Assembly: GCA_949317995.1 (NCBI GenBank)
Contig: OX439036.1
Span: forward strand, 87,023,920-87,087,919
Direction of reading: 5' to 3'
Length of the DNA: 64,000 bases
From: Acholoe squamosa
Lineage: Eukaryota > Annelida > Polychaeta > Phyllodocida > Polynoidae
Below, piece by piece: positions 36,523 to 47,383 of the stretch (position 1 is the first letter of the stretch; each line of letters opens with the position of its first letter). A program made the translations under genes and the position numbers. Under the pieces are notes generated by a model. The model did no database searches and was not told the DNA's origin. It saw nothing but the letters and a program-made list of their open reading frames with translations.

Positions 36523-38185
36523 CACTGTTAAAAAATTCCGTAGATTTTACAGAGAATCATTGTTAAATTTTACAGTTTTGCACAGTTATTCATATTACAA
36601 TTAAACAACCTTAGATTAAGTGATGTTACAGCGAATCTTGGTAAAACACTGCGGAAAAGTATGGTTATTTCTTTTACGGTGAATCTTTGTCATTTTGGAA
36701 TATTCAAATCTTCCCACTAGGTGACCTCAGGCTCACTTGGAGACTTACTTCAATGTCCTAGATCCTAAACAGATTGAATTGTAGCAAAATTCTCGGAGTA
36801 TTCACTTTGGTGTATGCACAATGTTATCAAAATGCAAGTCTACATTGTAGGTTCATAGATTTCAGATATTCAAAAAAAATCCATCTTTGTGTGGCAAAAG
36901 AGAGTAACAGGTAATCATAAACACCCATTATGAGGTAATAGAAAAAAATACATAGGCATACAACTGCAGTTTTCAAATTATCATGATTCAGAGGCAATCT
37001 TTGTTAATAGATTGCTACTCTAAAGTTATGAAGGTCATGATGTGCCTCTCAAGAACTCATTTATAATCATAATGATTATGATGTCCTCATACTTAGATGT
37101 CCTGATGAACTGCATATATGCAACCAAACTATATATAAAAATAACTTATCCTAATCGCCCGCGTAGAAAGCGCGTCTTCTATGCCAAACAAAATGCTGCT
37201 GGGTCTTATACGCGGGAGGGTAATTGCCTTGAGTTGGCGGTGCGCCTTATACGCGGGTTTTTCTGACTTTCAATTGGGAGACTGATTGATGTGGCCAAGA
37301 AAAATAACCCAAAATCATTAGCTAACCTTTATATATCAATCTAATATTAATTTTGAGTTCTTAACATGTATAGTTGTGTACTTTAGGGCAGTCGGTGTAC
37401 GCCCACTATGCGCCGATGACAGCTTGAACTCATATAGCCAGCAGCGCGGCAGCCCGGTCGCTGTAGATTTGCTCGGCGGGCAATACGCTGACCGTGTGCC
37501 GATGACAGCTTGAACTCATAGCGCCAGCAGTGCGGCAGACCGGTCGGTGTACAGGCGCTCAGCAGACAATACGCCGATCGTGTGCCGATGACAGCTTGAA
37601 CTCATATAGCCAGCAGCGCGGCAGCCCGGTCGCTGTAGATTTGCTCGGCGGGCAATACGCTGACCGTGTGCCGATGACAACTTGAACTCATAGCGCCAGC
37701 AGCGCGGCAGACCGGTCGCTGTAGATTTGCTCGGCGGGAAATATGCTGACCGTGTGCCGATGACAGCTTGAACTCATAGAGCCAGCAGTGCGGCAGACTG
37801 GGAGGTGTCGATGCGCTTGAGACTCAGGAGCAGCAGATGCGAATTCTACGCGGATCTGCCTTCCCTGAGTTGGGGGTGCGCCTACTACGCGGGCTGCGCC
37901 TTCTACGCGGGAGATTATGGTAGTCCAATATGGATTTTACAGTGGAATTTCTAGAATGTCAAGCCAGAGGCTGAATATTCATATGACAAGTTAATGATGT
38001 ATGACATTAGAACCAAAAGAATGTGTAATTAATAACCCTTACACACTGTTTAGAAATAACGGTGAAAATCTGTAAAAATCATGGTGACTTTAAAAAAACG
38101 GTGACCGTAAAAAAAAATGGCGAAAGATTAGCATCCATTGTTGCCAATGATTCTTCGTTTTTTCTACGGAAAATTTCTAACAGTG
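36523..38185. mobile_element. TA-flanked TIR element carrying an 86-bp satellite
   Basis: TA|CACTGTTAAAAAATTCCGTAG at the left and the reverse complement CACTGTTAGAAATTTTCCGT at the right, also followed by TA (36521-36522, 38186-38187). The TIR extends to about 40 bp and includes GAATCATTG on both sides. 1663 bp, no transposase. Near its middle are GC-rich sequences and the 86-bp tandem array. Confidence 0.65.
37390..37830. repeat. GC-rich satellite, 86-bp period, about five copies
   Basis: GCCGATGACAGCTTGAACTC occurs at 37412, 37498, 37584, 37670 (one mismatch) and 37756, exactly 86 bases apart. The unit also contains GCGGCAGCCCGGTCGCTGTA. The array is bracketed by a direct duplication of a TTGAGTTGG...GTGCGCCTTATACGCGGG-type segment (about 37195-37260 and 37855-37910). 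Confidence 0.9.
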
Positions 38186-38355
38186 TAGATTAATGGGGAA
38201 CTTGACAACTTTTTTTTACACCATGTTGAGCCATGTTTTATATAATTTTTGGCAGTTTTTGGCATCCAGGAATTTAAAAGAAATCTAAAACAAATTCGAC
38301 CCACCTACCCTAATTTTTTCAGCTATGTTACCTGAACACAAGATTTATTTTTTAG

Positions 38356-38502
38356 ACCTGGGAACTCAACAACTGTTTTACACCAACGTTAAGCTCCATG
38401 CTAGACCATATCGTAACAGTGTTCATGTCGGTATGGTTTGATGAGCTCAACTTTTTAAGATTACCTGTAGGAAAATCGAAAATCTCAAAAACAGTACAAA
38501 AG
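38356..38502 (+). CDS. Candidate second exon of the 36296 gene model
   Basis: The acceptor ATTTATTTTTTAG|ACC is strong. The frame gives TWELNNCFTPTLSSMLDHIV, then a hydrophobic TVFMSVWF and a basic end (VGKSKISKTVQK), closing at AAAAG|GTGATA with phase 0. An earlier donor, ATGTCG|GTATGG at 38430/38431, is also possible and would give 25 codons. The pattern of an N-terminal W, a CFT, and a His before a hydrophobic helix loosely recalls the first segment of ABCC-type transporters. That is only a hint and I do not assign it. Confidence 0.33.
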
Positions 38503-40675
38503 GTGATAGGGGTGTTAAAACCCCACAAAGCAGAAAAATGCTGACTTTTGTACAATGACTTTCACAACACGTATGTGTCAAGTAGAGGTAAAGTAGGAGA
38601 ATCCATGATCCACAGTGATTTCCTTTTTTTAAAAAAATGTCGGGGAAAAAACATAGGAAGGGGTAGACTAAAAATAGCACCTTCACGCATATCCATGTTC
38701 GTGTGACTCATCTCAATGTAATGCGAGTAGGAACTGCACTTGGTTATGTAAGTTGGTAGCAACTGTACCAGTGTATACCCTGTAAGAGATGTTAGAGCTT
38801 CAGAGGTTCGTCTATTTTAAGAGGATTAAACTTCACTAAAAATTAGACATTTCAGAGGATTATTCCATCTTGTGATCATACTTTGGATAGAAAGAATTAA
38901 ATTATACCTAGATACCCTTATTATGAGGTTGAGCCTAGTTTAGACCTCAGTAGGTGGAATTAAACATACTTCATGCTGCCCTTTAGTCTTTTTTCTAGAC
39001 AAACTACCTTTCAGAGGTTAGAGAATCTCTGATATCTCATTTCAGAGGACATGAATCTAAGCTAGCTACTGATTGGCTGAAATTCTGATGAATCTTTTTT
39101 TTAAAACTTTCTATCTAAACACGGTCTTGATAGTTTTAAGTGAGGGGAACAGGTTGAAATGAAGATGAGATGGGTTCTTTTAGCACAGTACATTGGGAAT
39201 GGTTGGTTTGCTAACACCAACAAATTTTCAGAGGTTAAGCCCATACCCAACTGACATCTCTGCCCTGTGGAAAAGACGTTGCTTGTATCAAAGCAAATCG
39301 GGAATTTCTCTATTCTATAAATAGAGTAAATACTTTTTTCCAGTTTTTTTTATGGGTATGGGTACAGCGACGTGTCATTGTACATGCACTCTCCTCTGAG
39401 AATAGTAACCTATGGGTACACTTGGTATTATGGTCCCCTTGTGGGTATTATGTAGTGCATTTTGATAGATTATTGAGGTCTAGTTGTATTGTCTCATGTG
39501 GATTAAATTTAGAGGGAGCTTACCTTCCAGTAGGGAGTTTAGCATTAGGGTGTCTAAATCACTTTTTTTTATGAGCGTCTCAATCTATGAGTACCGGTAT
39601 TGAACGATTCTCCTCCACAATCGTAGATATAATTACTGGAACACACATAATATTATATAGAACACTACATAAACAGAACCTTTGAAAAAAAAGTTGTGAA
39701 GCTAGAGCTCCCTGACGGTGAACTGTACCAAGTTGGTAAGGGAGAGAAATGGCGGTACAATAGGTATGCACTCATAAATAGCGACACACCATGCAGTGAA
39801 TGTTAGTTGTAGGTAAGATTTCTACAATGTATAGGAAGAGAAAAAGTGCAAAGTATTGACACTTCCTTCATATAAACATCGATCGTGATCTAAACTACAA
39901 TGAATTGACTAATAATAAAATCCATGGTACTGTAATGTGTGTAACAAAGCCATCTCATGTATAGAATTAGTAGTGCAGCTCAACGCGAGTGGGGTCATAA
40001 ATAGGGGGCACTATCTTAATACTTATATTGTGTGGTGGTATTTGCAAAGTATCAGAGTCAGGTAATGATGTGTCTAAAGTCAGTGATGATGGAACAAGGG
40101 TATAAAATTAATAAATATTCTCACTGCCTTGAGGCATTAATAAGCTGAGCATTCATCATTTAGAAGTGAAAAGTCAGTAAATCTAAATTGAAGAGGAAGG
40201 AACTTGACCAAGGAGTTTGACTGAAACTGTAAAAACATCACCATGCTGTAATTTTTTTAATCCTGGAGAACCCCCACTTCTAGAGACATCAAACTGCATG
40301 TGACTAGCCAGACAAAACTGACCTGTGTGCTTTTTTCATCCTGTGGAGAACCCTGCAACCACCATTTCTTCCAAGCATAATTTGCAGTTTTGCTACATAT
40401 AAATGAATGGGAGCAAGAACCCATTAACCTTTGGGAAATGAAGGATTTATTATGATAGACATTATTAGCCATCACACATAGGTATGACAGGAAGGTAAAT
40501 GCAAATGTAAATGTAAATGTGGGTAACTTGCTACCCACCTGCTGGAGTTCCTACTGTGAGATACAAAAGAGTGCACAACCCACCTACCTCAGACCACTTG
40601 GTCGCAACTTACCAAACCTGTATCAACCGGGTGCTAGTAGTTCTCCAAGTACCCAACAGGGTGCAATACTGGTAT
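38503..40675. other. No further exon recognised
   Basis: AT-rich interior of the 10.3 kb unit. No acceptor-bounded frame continues the model at 38356, and no viral-type polymerase or integrase motif was found on either strand. Confidence 0.4.
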
Positions 40676-40950
40676 TTTTTTTGTTACGCCTACTAGTAAT
40701 ACTACTGCTACTACCACTACATTGCTGCTACTGCTACTGCTGCTACGCTACTTCTACTGCTGTTATTGTTACTACTGCTGCTGCTGCTTTTACTACTAGC
40801 TAATACTGTCGCTGCTGTTGTACTTACTGCTGCTTCTGCTGCTACTGCTGCACATACTGCTGCTGCACATGCACATGCTGGTGGTACCGCTGCACTTGCT
40901 CCTACCACTACACTTGCTTTTACCACTGCACATGCTCATGCTTTTGCTGC
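40676..40950. repeat. Imperfect triplet repeat (CTG/CTA/CAC-rich)
   Basis: Degenerate TGCTACTGC-type triplets fill the segment and create long Leu, Ala or Ser frames in every register. Not a gene. Confidence 0.85.
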
Positions 40951-42209
40951 CCTGCTACCGCGTATACTGTCAAAGGAGAGAGCGGACATAATATACCCTT
41001 CCATGAAATATCAGGGCTCTTTATATAGTCGAGAGAAAGCTTTAATCCTGTTTTCACCTGGCCCCTTCCACCCCTGGATCAATCAACATGAAAAAGGGAG
41101 AAATGCTTTTTTGGAATAAGTGTATCAAAGTGGATAACAGGTGTAACAACTGTAATAATTACCTTAATGCGATTTACATGTATAAGAGGATTATGGAACG
41201 TTAGAAGATTAAGGTGTTCAAAGACTGTATACAAAAAACTACAGGGGTGCTTAACAACAAAGGGAAAATATAATCTTGTAAGAGAAAAGTCAAAAGTTTT
41301 TTTAATTGGATTACTCACTACCAAAGGTGTGGGGTACACAGCAGAAATGGCGGACACGTACCCACCTCCCCACCTACCTCCCTACCTACCGTAGTACCTC
41401 GCATATAAGACACACCCCAATTTAAGAAAATGGTATAAAGTAACTATAGTTTTCAGTTCCAGAAAAAAATACCTCAGGGTGCATGTCTACCTTTGTACAT
41501 ACCCACCTTTGTACATGTTTACCTTTTGTAACTACAAACATGCACGTGTGGTAAGCAGATTAAGTCTAACAAATCAGTTAATAAGCTAATCCCCTCTCTG
41601 CTCCTCCTCTTGACGCCAAACTGGGGTGTGGGTTACCTTCTATGTCTTGTAATTGGGAAAAATTAAACTAAAAGCTTTTCTTTAAAGCCTCATGAAGTGC
41701 ACAATGGGTGACTATTAAGTCTTAATATAAGTCTTTTATCTTTTCCCTCTGGGACCAACCACACTTAATGAACTAAGCAATCCATGACTACATCAAACGG
41801 GAGGTGAAAATCTTTTAAGTCTTTGATCAATTTAAACCACAGTTAAGAGGTTTATCTCGGACGGGTACATAAGGGAAGGTAATTTTTGTTCCCTCACACT
41901 TCCTTTACCACCTTCATCATGGAAACACCGAGCGCTCTACAGACAATGTTTTCTAAAGAGAAAGCAATGTCTTTACAGACAGATCGATAGGAGTATATCA
42001 ATTTCACAATCAGAAAACCTGACCACTCATTAAAAAATGGTAGTATTTCTTTTATTTAACATCATCACCACTCTCATCCTTTTAATTTTTTAATTAAGAA
42101 AATAAGGGTAAAATAAAATAAGATGTAATTTTTTTTATTTATGAAAATTCTCATTTATATAATAAACCACCCCTAGGTGGTCATGCACCCCTTGATACCT
42201 TTATCCGAG
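40951..42209. other. No gene recognised
   Basis: Non-coding. Near 41395-41420 the words GTAGTACCTCGCATATAAGACAC resemble the end of another dispersed repeat. Confidence 0.4.
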
Positions 42210-43077
42210 TTTCTTTTTTCAACACATTTATTTGAGTGTCATTTCATAGGTAGACAAATAGTTCAATATACACTACTTCCTCATTAGTTACCTACTGATT
42301 TTCATAGGATAAATGTTATTATGAGTACAAATAACAAATTTCAACATTTTTATTTTTAATTTGTTCACAGTTATATTATAGAATTTCCTCTATGGGTTCA
42401 AGGTTATATAAAATATGGTTATACTGGTAAACAAGGTAAATACTTACTGAAAAGTACCTAAATCTGTTGGAAAAGCTTTAACCTTGCAAACAGGCATCCT
42501 AGAATACATTGTTGATGATGAAGTGTACAAGGTGCAAAAAAAAGGTTTGTCCTTTAGACTAGAGCAACAGACATATATACCCTTCATACTTTGTATTCTC
42601 ACCTTGCACTCAGAGTTTGACACGTTTTTCACAGCAAACACTTGAAAGAAAAGTAGCATTTATTGTATCTCCCTTTAGCATGTTGCACACACAATGTGTA
42701 ATTGCTTGCAGCGAACACAATATATGAACGAATAAGTACAAATAAAAGTAAAAGAAAAAACGACAGGTGATGCCACCCACTCATTACGTTACTTTAACAT
42801 TGAACTAACGTTGTACTTGCGACAAATCAAAACCCGCCCCTACCCCAAAAGGGTAGGGGTGGGTTTACTCCCTTTTTTTATTTTTTATGGGCGAGCTTTT
42901 AGCTTGCCTTATTATGCAAAAGGTCAAGGTCACATGACCATATATGGGCATGCACCACGGGGGGTCCAGTGACGTCACAGGTCACGTGACCAAATAGAGC
43001 CCTCTGATTGGCTGCAGGTCGAGTGAGTTATAAACAGTACTTAACTATAGTCCCGTTCCGATACATACTATACTACT
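42210..43077. repeat. Right inverted arm of the 10.3 kb unit
   Basis: Reverse complement of parts of 32746-34800. It holds one unit with TGACGTCACAGGTCACGTGA. On its minus strand, 42659-42603 reads ATG...GCAAG|GTGAGA with a hydrophobic start, but the left arm does not conserve it. Confidence 0.65.
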
Positions 43078-43083
43078 TATGGT

Positions 43084-43412
43084 TTACTCCTGTAGACTTA
43101 TCAATGTCTATTGTACAAACTAAAATGTAGTCCTTCTAAATGGCGGTTGGACATGATCGCCCAAAAATGTTAAGTTATGGATTGCGTTTGGTATTGTTTG
43201 GAATCTATAATTAGTACATGGGGGACAAATATGGACCATGCTCTGGGCCATGCCATCTTGTGTAGCCTCAAGACAAACAAAAATTGGATGTTGATATGGT
43301 TTCTTGTTTCCAAATGTCTACTGTAATATCAATGTGCATATTTGTGCATAATATACATTCACATTTCCTGAAAATGATTTATAGATGACATGTTAAATAT
43401 CAGTGAAACATG
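43084..43412. other. No gene; spacer between two mobile elements
   Basis: Unique-looking AT-rich DNA between the TATGGT repeat and the CATG target duplication of the retroelement. Confidence 0.5.
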
Positions 43413-44761
43413 TATCATATACCATTTTATTATTCCATAAATTGTAACATATTTTGTATTAATCAAAGAATATCTAAGAAATTAATACATAGGTTGGTTC
43501 TAAGAGCTATAAGAGTGCTCAAACCTTGTATAAGAGCGTTCATGCCCCACTGCACACCAAACCAAGTCAGTTAGACAGAGTTTATGACATCAAAGGGTCC
43601 GACCTAATGGTTCACTGCACAATATAATAAAAATGAGGGTCTCAGTGTGCGACCTCATGGTTCAGTGCACAAACTAATAACTTGTAAGTGAATGCAAACG
43701 GCCGTTAGGGGTGCCTGGGCACCACAGACGCCGTCATGAGTGTCTGAGCATCCTAATGACTGAACAATGGGTTACATAAGCACGACGCCATAACCTTCCG
43801 GTCGCTCTAGCGTCGCTCCTGAGCGACCTAGGTCAAATATCAAAATATCTATGGAAAGCCCATAATTAGACGGTCAGAATGAGCCCAAGATCAAGGCGGA
43901 ATTCCCAGTATTAAGGAAGTTACGCCATGGAGACTGAATCGACCTCCGAGTGAGCTACAGACAAACCGGCGGGAGTTACGCGCCTATCCAGCGGGCATGA
44001 TAATCTTGGCACATTCAGCTCCGCGCATGCCCAAAATGGCGGTTATACAAGCATAAACGACCGAGTTATGAGGGTTTGAAGATGCAGAACCGACCAAGAC
44101 AATGGGGGCCATAGCGGCGTCCATGGGGGTCCTTTGTCCCCCTGTGACACTTGAAAGAGTCCCCTCAAACAATTGTAGAGTTAGGCAGATGCTGCTGGCT
44201 CCAGTCAGTCTGGAGGTGCTTTTCCAAGATTTGCTACAAATAGCCTGTCTGCACCTCCAGGAAGACACATCACCAAGAACCGCTCTAGAGGTAACATCTC
44301 CAGTCATCTCCTGCTACCTGCTATACCACTGCACTATGGTGGAACTATGCTAGACAGGCATTGGTTTCCTACCATTAGTGGCCAGAGGCTATCTTCTTCA
44401 AGACTTCCACCAGAGGGTAAAGTTATCCATTATTACATTATTCCTCTAAGCAGCAGGTCAGGAGCTAGGTGTGGGAACCCACCTAGAACTATGCTGGACA
44501 CTGTATTATTAATACCTCACAGGTGGAGTGGAACTGAACATTATACTTTATAAATTACTGTATGTTTACTGTATGTGCAAATTACCTACATACTAACTAC
44601 TGTATGATTGATATTTCTTACATGTTGCCTAAAGCTGAATAAACCAGTGACAACTGGAAATAACACTATTTATAAGAGCCTTGAGATAATTACACTATAT
44701 ACCACTAGTCTTATGATATTTCTCATATGACAACTTGATCATGCCAATTACTAGTATGACA
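43413..44761 (+). repeat. 5' LTR, 1349 bp
   Basis: Begins TATCATATACC and ends CTAGTATGACA, without the usual TG start. Two TATAAGAG boxes 21 bp apart (43508-43515, 43529-43536) are promoter candidates, and AATAAA at 44638-44643 is the polyadenylation signal candidate, so R would be about 1 kb. Open frames inside (44102-44353 plus, 43984-44307 minus) occur in both LTRs only because the LTRs are near-identical. Confidence 0.93.
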
Positions 44762-44764
44762 AAG

Positions 44765-44779
44765 TGGTGGAGAACATCC
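44765..44779 (+). promoter_or_regulatory. Primer-binding site candidate
   Basis: TGGTGGAGAACATCC starts three bases after the LTR. TGG would pair with a tRNA 3' CCA. The tRNA was not identified. The decayed Gypsy at 2241-5745 also uses a site starting TGGTGGA. Confidence 0.6.
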
Positions 44780-44896
44780 TACTAAGATCCCATCTCTCAC
44801 AGGCTCATAAAAATTAAAGCTGGTAACACAACTAAGAACAATCATGCACACAGTAAATTAAAGCTGGTACCGCAACTAAGAACAATCATACACACA

Positions 44897-44898
44897 GT
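44897..44898 (+). other. Possible leader splice donor
   Basis: CACACA|GTAAGACC, upstream of the minisatellite and gag. A donor here could serve a spliced env mRNA using an acceptor such as GTCAATCTCTATAG at 52810. Inference from consensus only. Confidence 0.3.
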
Positions 44899-44958
44899 AA
44901 GACCCACTCCACCCACCCAGTGACCTTGACCTTGACACCATACCCACCAAGGTCACCA

Positions 44959-45745
44959 GTGAGATCTCCCACACGTCAGTGAGGTCTCCCACACGTCAGT
45001 GAGGTCTCCCACACGTCAGTGAGGTCTCCCACACGTCAGTGAGGTCTCCCACACGTCAGAGAGGTCTCCCAAACGTCAGTGAGGTCTCCCAAACGTCAGT
45101 GAGGTCTCCCACACGTCAGTGAGGTCTCCCACACGTCATGGAGGTCTCCCACACGTCAGTGAGGTCTCCCACACGTCAGTGAGGTCTCCCACACGTCAGT
45201 GAGGTCTCCCACACGTCAGAGAGGTCTCCCAAACGTCAGTGAGGTCTCCCAAACGTCAGTGAGGTCTCCCACACGTCAGTGAGGTCTCCCACACGTCAGT
45301 GAGGTCTCCCACACATCAGTGAGATCTCCCACACATCAGTGAGATCTCCCACACATCAGTGAGATCTCCCACACATCAATGAGATCTCCCACACATCAGT
45401 GAGATCTCCCACACATCAGTGATATCTCCCACACATCAATGAGATCTCTCACACATCAATGAGATCTCCCACACACCAGTGAGATCCCCCACACATCAAT
45501 GAGATCTCCCGCACATCAATGAGATCTCCCACACGATCAGTGAGATCTCTCACACAACAGTAAGATCTCCCACACATCAGTGAGATCTCCCACACATCAA
45601 TGAGATCTCCCACACGATCAATGAGATCTCCCACACGACAGTGAGATCTCCCACATATCAGTGAGATCTCCCACATACCAGTGAGATCTCCCACATACCA
45701 GTGTGATCTCCAACATGTCAGTGATACCTACAACACACCAGTGAT
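44959..45745 (+). repeat. Leader minisatellite, 20-bp unit, about 39 copies
   Basis: Consensus GTGAGGTCTCCCACACGTCA in the first half (to about 45310) changes to GTGAGATCTCCCACACATCA in the second half, which contains GAGATCTC palindromes. A few units are 1 bp longer or diverged near the 3' end. The array sits between the primer site and the gag start, i.e. in the genomic RNA leader where packaging signals lie in retroviruses. It is non-coding; the long frame on its minus strand is an artefact of the period. Confidence 0.97.
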
Positions 45746-45760
45746 CCCACACCTTCCACC

Positions 45761-47383
45761 ATGGCCGACGCTGATGAAGGTCCTCAACCCAATCAGGCGG
45801 CTGAGAAGATAAGGGCCTATGAGAAGACCATCCAAGATGCAGTTACTGCCCTAGAAGCAAACAGAGCCCAACAAGATGCTCATGCCCTTGCCTCGAAGGA
45901 AAGGGAGAGGATCCTCAGTCAACAATTGGATGACCATCGGAAGGCCCTAGAACAGGCACGACAACAGATCGCAGATCTCATGAAGATGGTATCATCCCAG
46001 ACCTCACAGCCTCCCACACCCACCACCACACCTATTGTCACACCATCCGCCTCTGGATCCAAGGAGGATGTCATGATCTCCATGATGTCCAACATGACCA
46101 GGATCCTAGACAGACAACAACACGACGACAGGAAGATCAGGCAACACGAGGTAACCAAACCCAAAACTTTTTCTCACCCATCACCACTCATGTCAACAGC
46201 ACTATTTATTGATCACAAATTCCCAGAGTATCTGAAGGACAGGTACAAATTAACAGACAGTGACACCATGGTAACATATTTACCCAGGTACCTTGAAGGA
46301 CAAGCATTGGCTTGGTTTGAAACCTTCAAGGAAAGTGCCACACCTGATAAGTTGACATGGTCCAATGTAGTACATGAACTAAAAGAGTATTTTGCTACTC
46401 AAGACAATATTATCTCCAGGACTGCACTCCGTGCACAAGAGATAGATGAACCTGTATCTGATTATGCAATGTATCTCAGAAAAGCGTGTAATGCCCAATG
46501 CCTAAAGGACGACACCTTATTTAAAACATTCACCCAAGGCATGAGGCCCTGGATCTCTGTAGCTCTTGAGAACAAGAAAATAGACTCTTTTAACCAAGCC
46601 CTAGACCTAGCCTTAGAAGTTGAGACCCAAGAAAGATCTAGGAAAACAAGGGATGCAGAGTCTAACCCACAGCCTACTAAGAAAAAGGTCCAGGAAATCA
46701 CCACTAGTTCAGATGAAGATGTTAACCTAATGTCTAGTGCCCATGTAAGGCAACAGGAAGCTAAGGCTATATCCAAAGACCCTACCGGTAGATATAGAGG
46801 AAATAACTATGACCCCAACTACCAATCCAATAGAGGTAGAGGTAGGGGGGGCAACAGCAACAACCGGGGGGGTCACAACAGTAGGAAAGACAACAGCTCT
46901 TCCAACTCCAACAATGGTAACTCTTCATACAGTGATAGGAGAGACAGAACCCCAAGTAATGGCAGATCCTATAATAATCAAGGATCCAACAGTAGGAGCC
47001 AGAGTCCACATAGGAACTACAACTCTGGATCCTACAACAACTCTGGATCCTACAACAACAGCCAGGGTTCAAACAACTCTGGATCCTATAATCAAGGATC
47101 CAACAGTAGGAGCCAAAGTCCACATAGGAACTACAACAGTGGATCCTACAACAACAATGGCGCCTACAACAACAACCCGAGATCCAATAACTCCGGTCAA
47201 TACAGCAACTCTGGTCAATATAACCAGGGTTCCAACTCACGCCGGGAGGATTACAAACCTGACACAAGAGGTTACCAGGGGAACCAACAAAGTAACCCCC
47301 AAATACCACCTCATGTGATGGATCAAATCTCCAAACTCCTGGTGGCAAGCATCTCAACCACCCCACAGAACCAGGAAAACTAG
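45761..47383 (+). CDS. gag: Gag polyprotein
   Basis: 540 residues; the ATG at 45761 lies in CCACCATGG, an ideal context. Residues 12-78 are a charged coiled-coil (KERERILSQQLDDHRKALEQ). A Pro/Thr linker follows, then a Retrotrans_gag-type capsid domain at about 145-292 (TYLPRYLEGQALAWF, WSNVVHELKEYF, DYAMYLRKACNAQC). Residues 343-497 are low complexity: Asn/Ser/Gly/Tyr/Gln-rich with RGRGRGG and GGHNSR, and two near-copies of SNSRSQSPHRNYNSGSYNN. There is no CCHC zinc knuckle; the only cysteines are in KACNAQC, so RNA binding must rest on the Arg/Gly and Asn/Ser-rich tail. The stop TAG at 47381-47383 is part of the predicted frameshift site to pol. Confidence 0.93.
   Translation: MADADEGPQPNQAAEKIRAYEKTIQDAVTALEANRAQQDAHALASKERERILSQQLDDHRKALEQARQQIADLMKMVSSQTSQPPTPTTTPIVTPSASGSKEDVMISMMSNMTRILDRQQHDDRKIRQHEVTKPKTFSHPSPLMSTALFIDHKFPEYLKDRYKLTDSDTMVTYLPRYLEGQALAWFETFKESATPDKLTWSNVVHELKEYFATQDNIISRTALRAQEIDEPVSDYAMYLRKACNAQCLKDDTLFKTFTQGMRPWISVALENKKIDSFNQALDLALEVETQERSRKTRDAESNPQPTKKKVQEITTSSDEDVNLMSSAHVRQQEAKAISKDPTGRYRGNNYDPNYQSNRGRGRGGNSNNRGGHNSRKDNSSSNSNNGNSSYSDRRDRTPSNGRSYNNQGSNSRSQSPHRNYNSGSYNNSGSYNNSQGSNNSGSYNQGSNSRSQSPHRNYNSGSYNNNGAYNNNPRSNNSGQYSNSGQYNQGSNSRREDYKPDTRGYQGNQQSNPQIPPHVMDQISKLLVASISTTPQNQEN

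Larger units (their letters stand above)
32746..43077. mobile_element. Polinton/Maverick-like shell, 10.3 kb, no Polinton genes seen
   Basis: The left end begins AGTAGTATAGTGTGTAGCGG and the right end is its near reverse complement (AGTAGTATAGTATGTATCGG). Outside stand identical 6-bp direct repeats, TATGGT, at 32740-32745 and 43078-43083. The outer 180 bp of the arms are about 87 percent identical, and similarity continues discontinuously to about 34800 on the left and 42210 on the right. AG...CT termini, long TIRs and 6-bp duplications are the published structural signature of Polintons. No polymerase B, integrase, ATPase, protease or capsid ORF is visible, so this would be a non-autonomous derivative. 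The alternative is two separate repeats that happen to flank a host segment. Confidence 0.5.

Noticed and set aside
40680-41119. Ala/Leu/Thr-rich frames on both strands
   Set aside because: Produced by an imperfect triplet repeat; no splice context or domain.
42603-42659. Minus-strand ATG with hydrophobic start and donor GCAAG|GTGAGA in the right arm
   Set aside because: The homologous left arm does not keep the frame; most likely chance.
43984-44353. Open frames (107 codons minus, 83 codons plus) present in both LTRs
   Set aside because: They are preserved only because the LTRs are near-identical. Two of the differences between LTRs change residues in the minus frame, and no domain is seen.
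45449-45694. 81-codon minus-strand frame with repeated CGRS-type words
   Set aside because: It is the complement of the 20-bp minisatellite; three units make 60 bp, so one open frame extends through the array.
44959-45745. Regularly spaced repeats resembling a CRISPR array
   Set aside because: Units are contiguous 20-bp tandem repeats with no unique spacers, inside a eukaryotic retroelement leader.
46782-47366. 194-codon minus-strand and 169-codon plus-strand frames across gag
   Set aside because: Shadows of the low-complexity gag tail, whose codon repeats keep other frames open.
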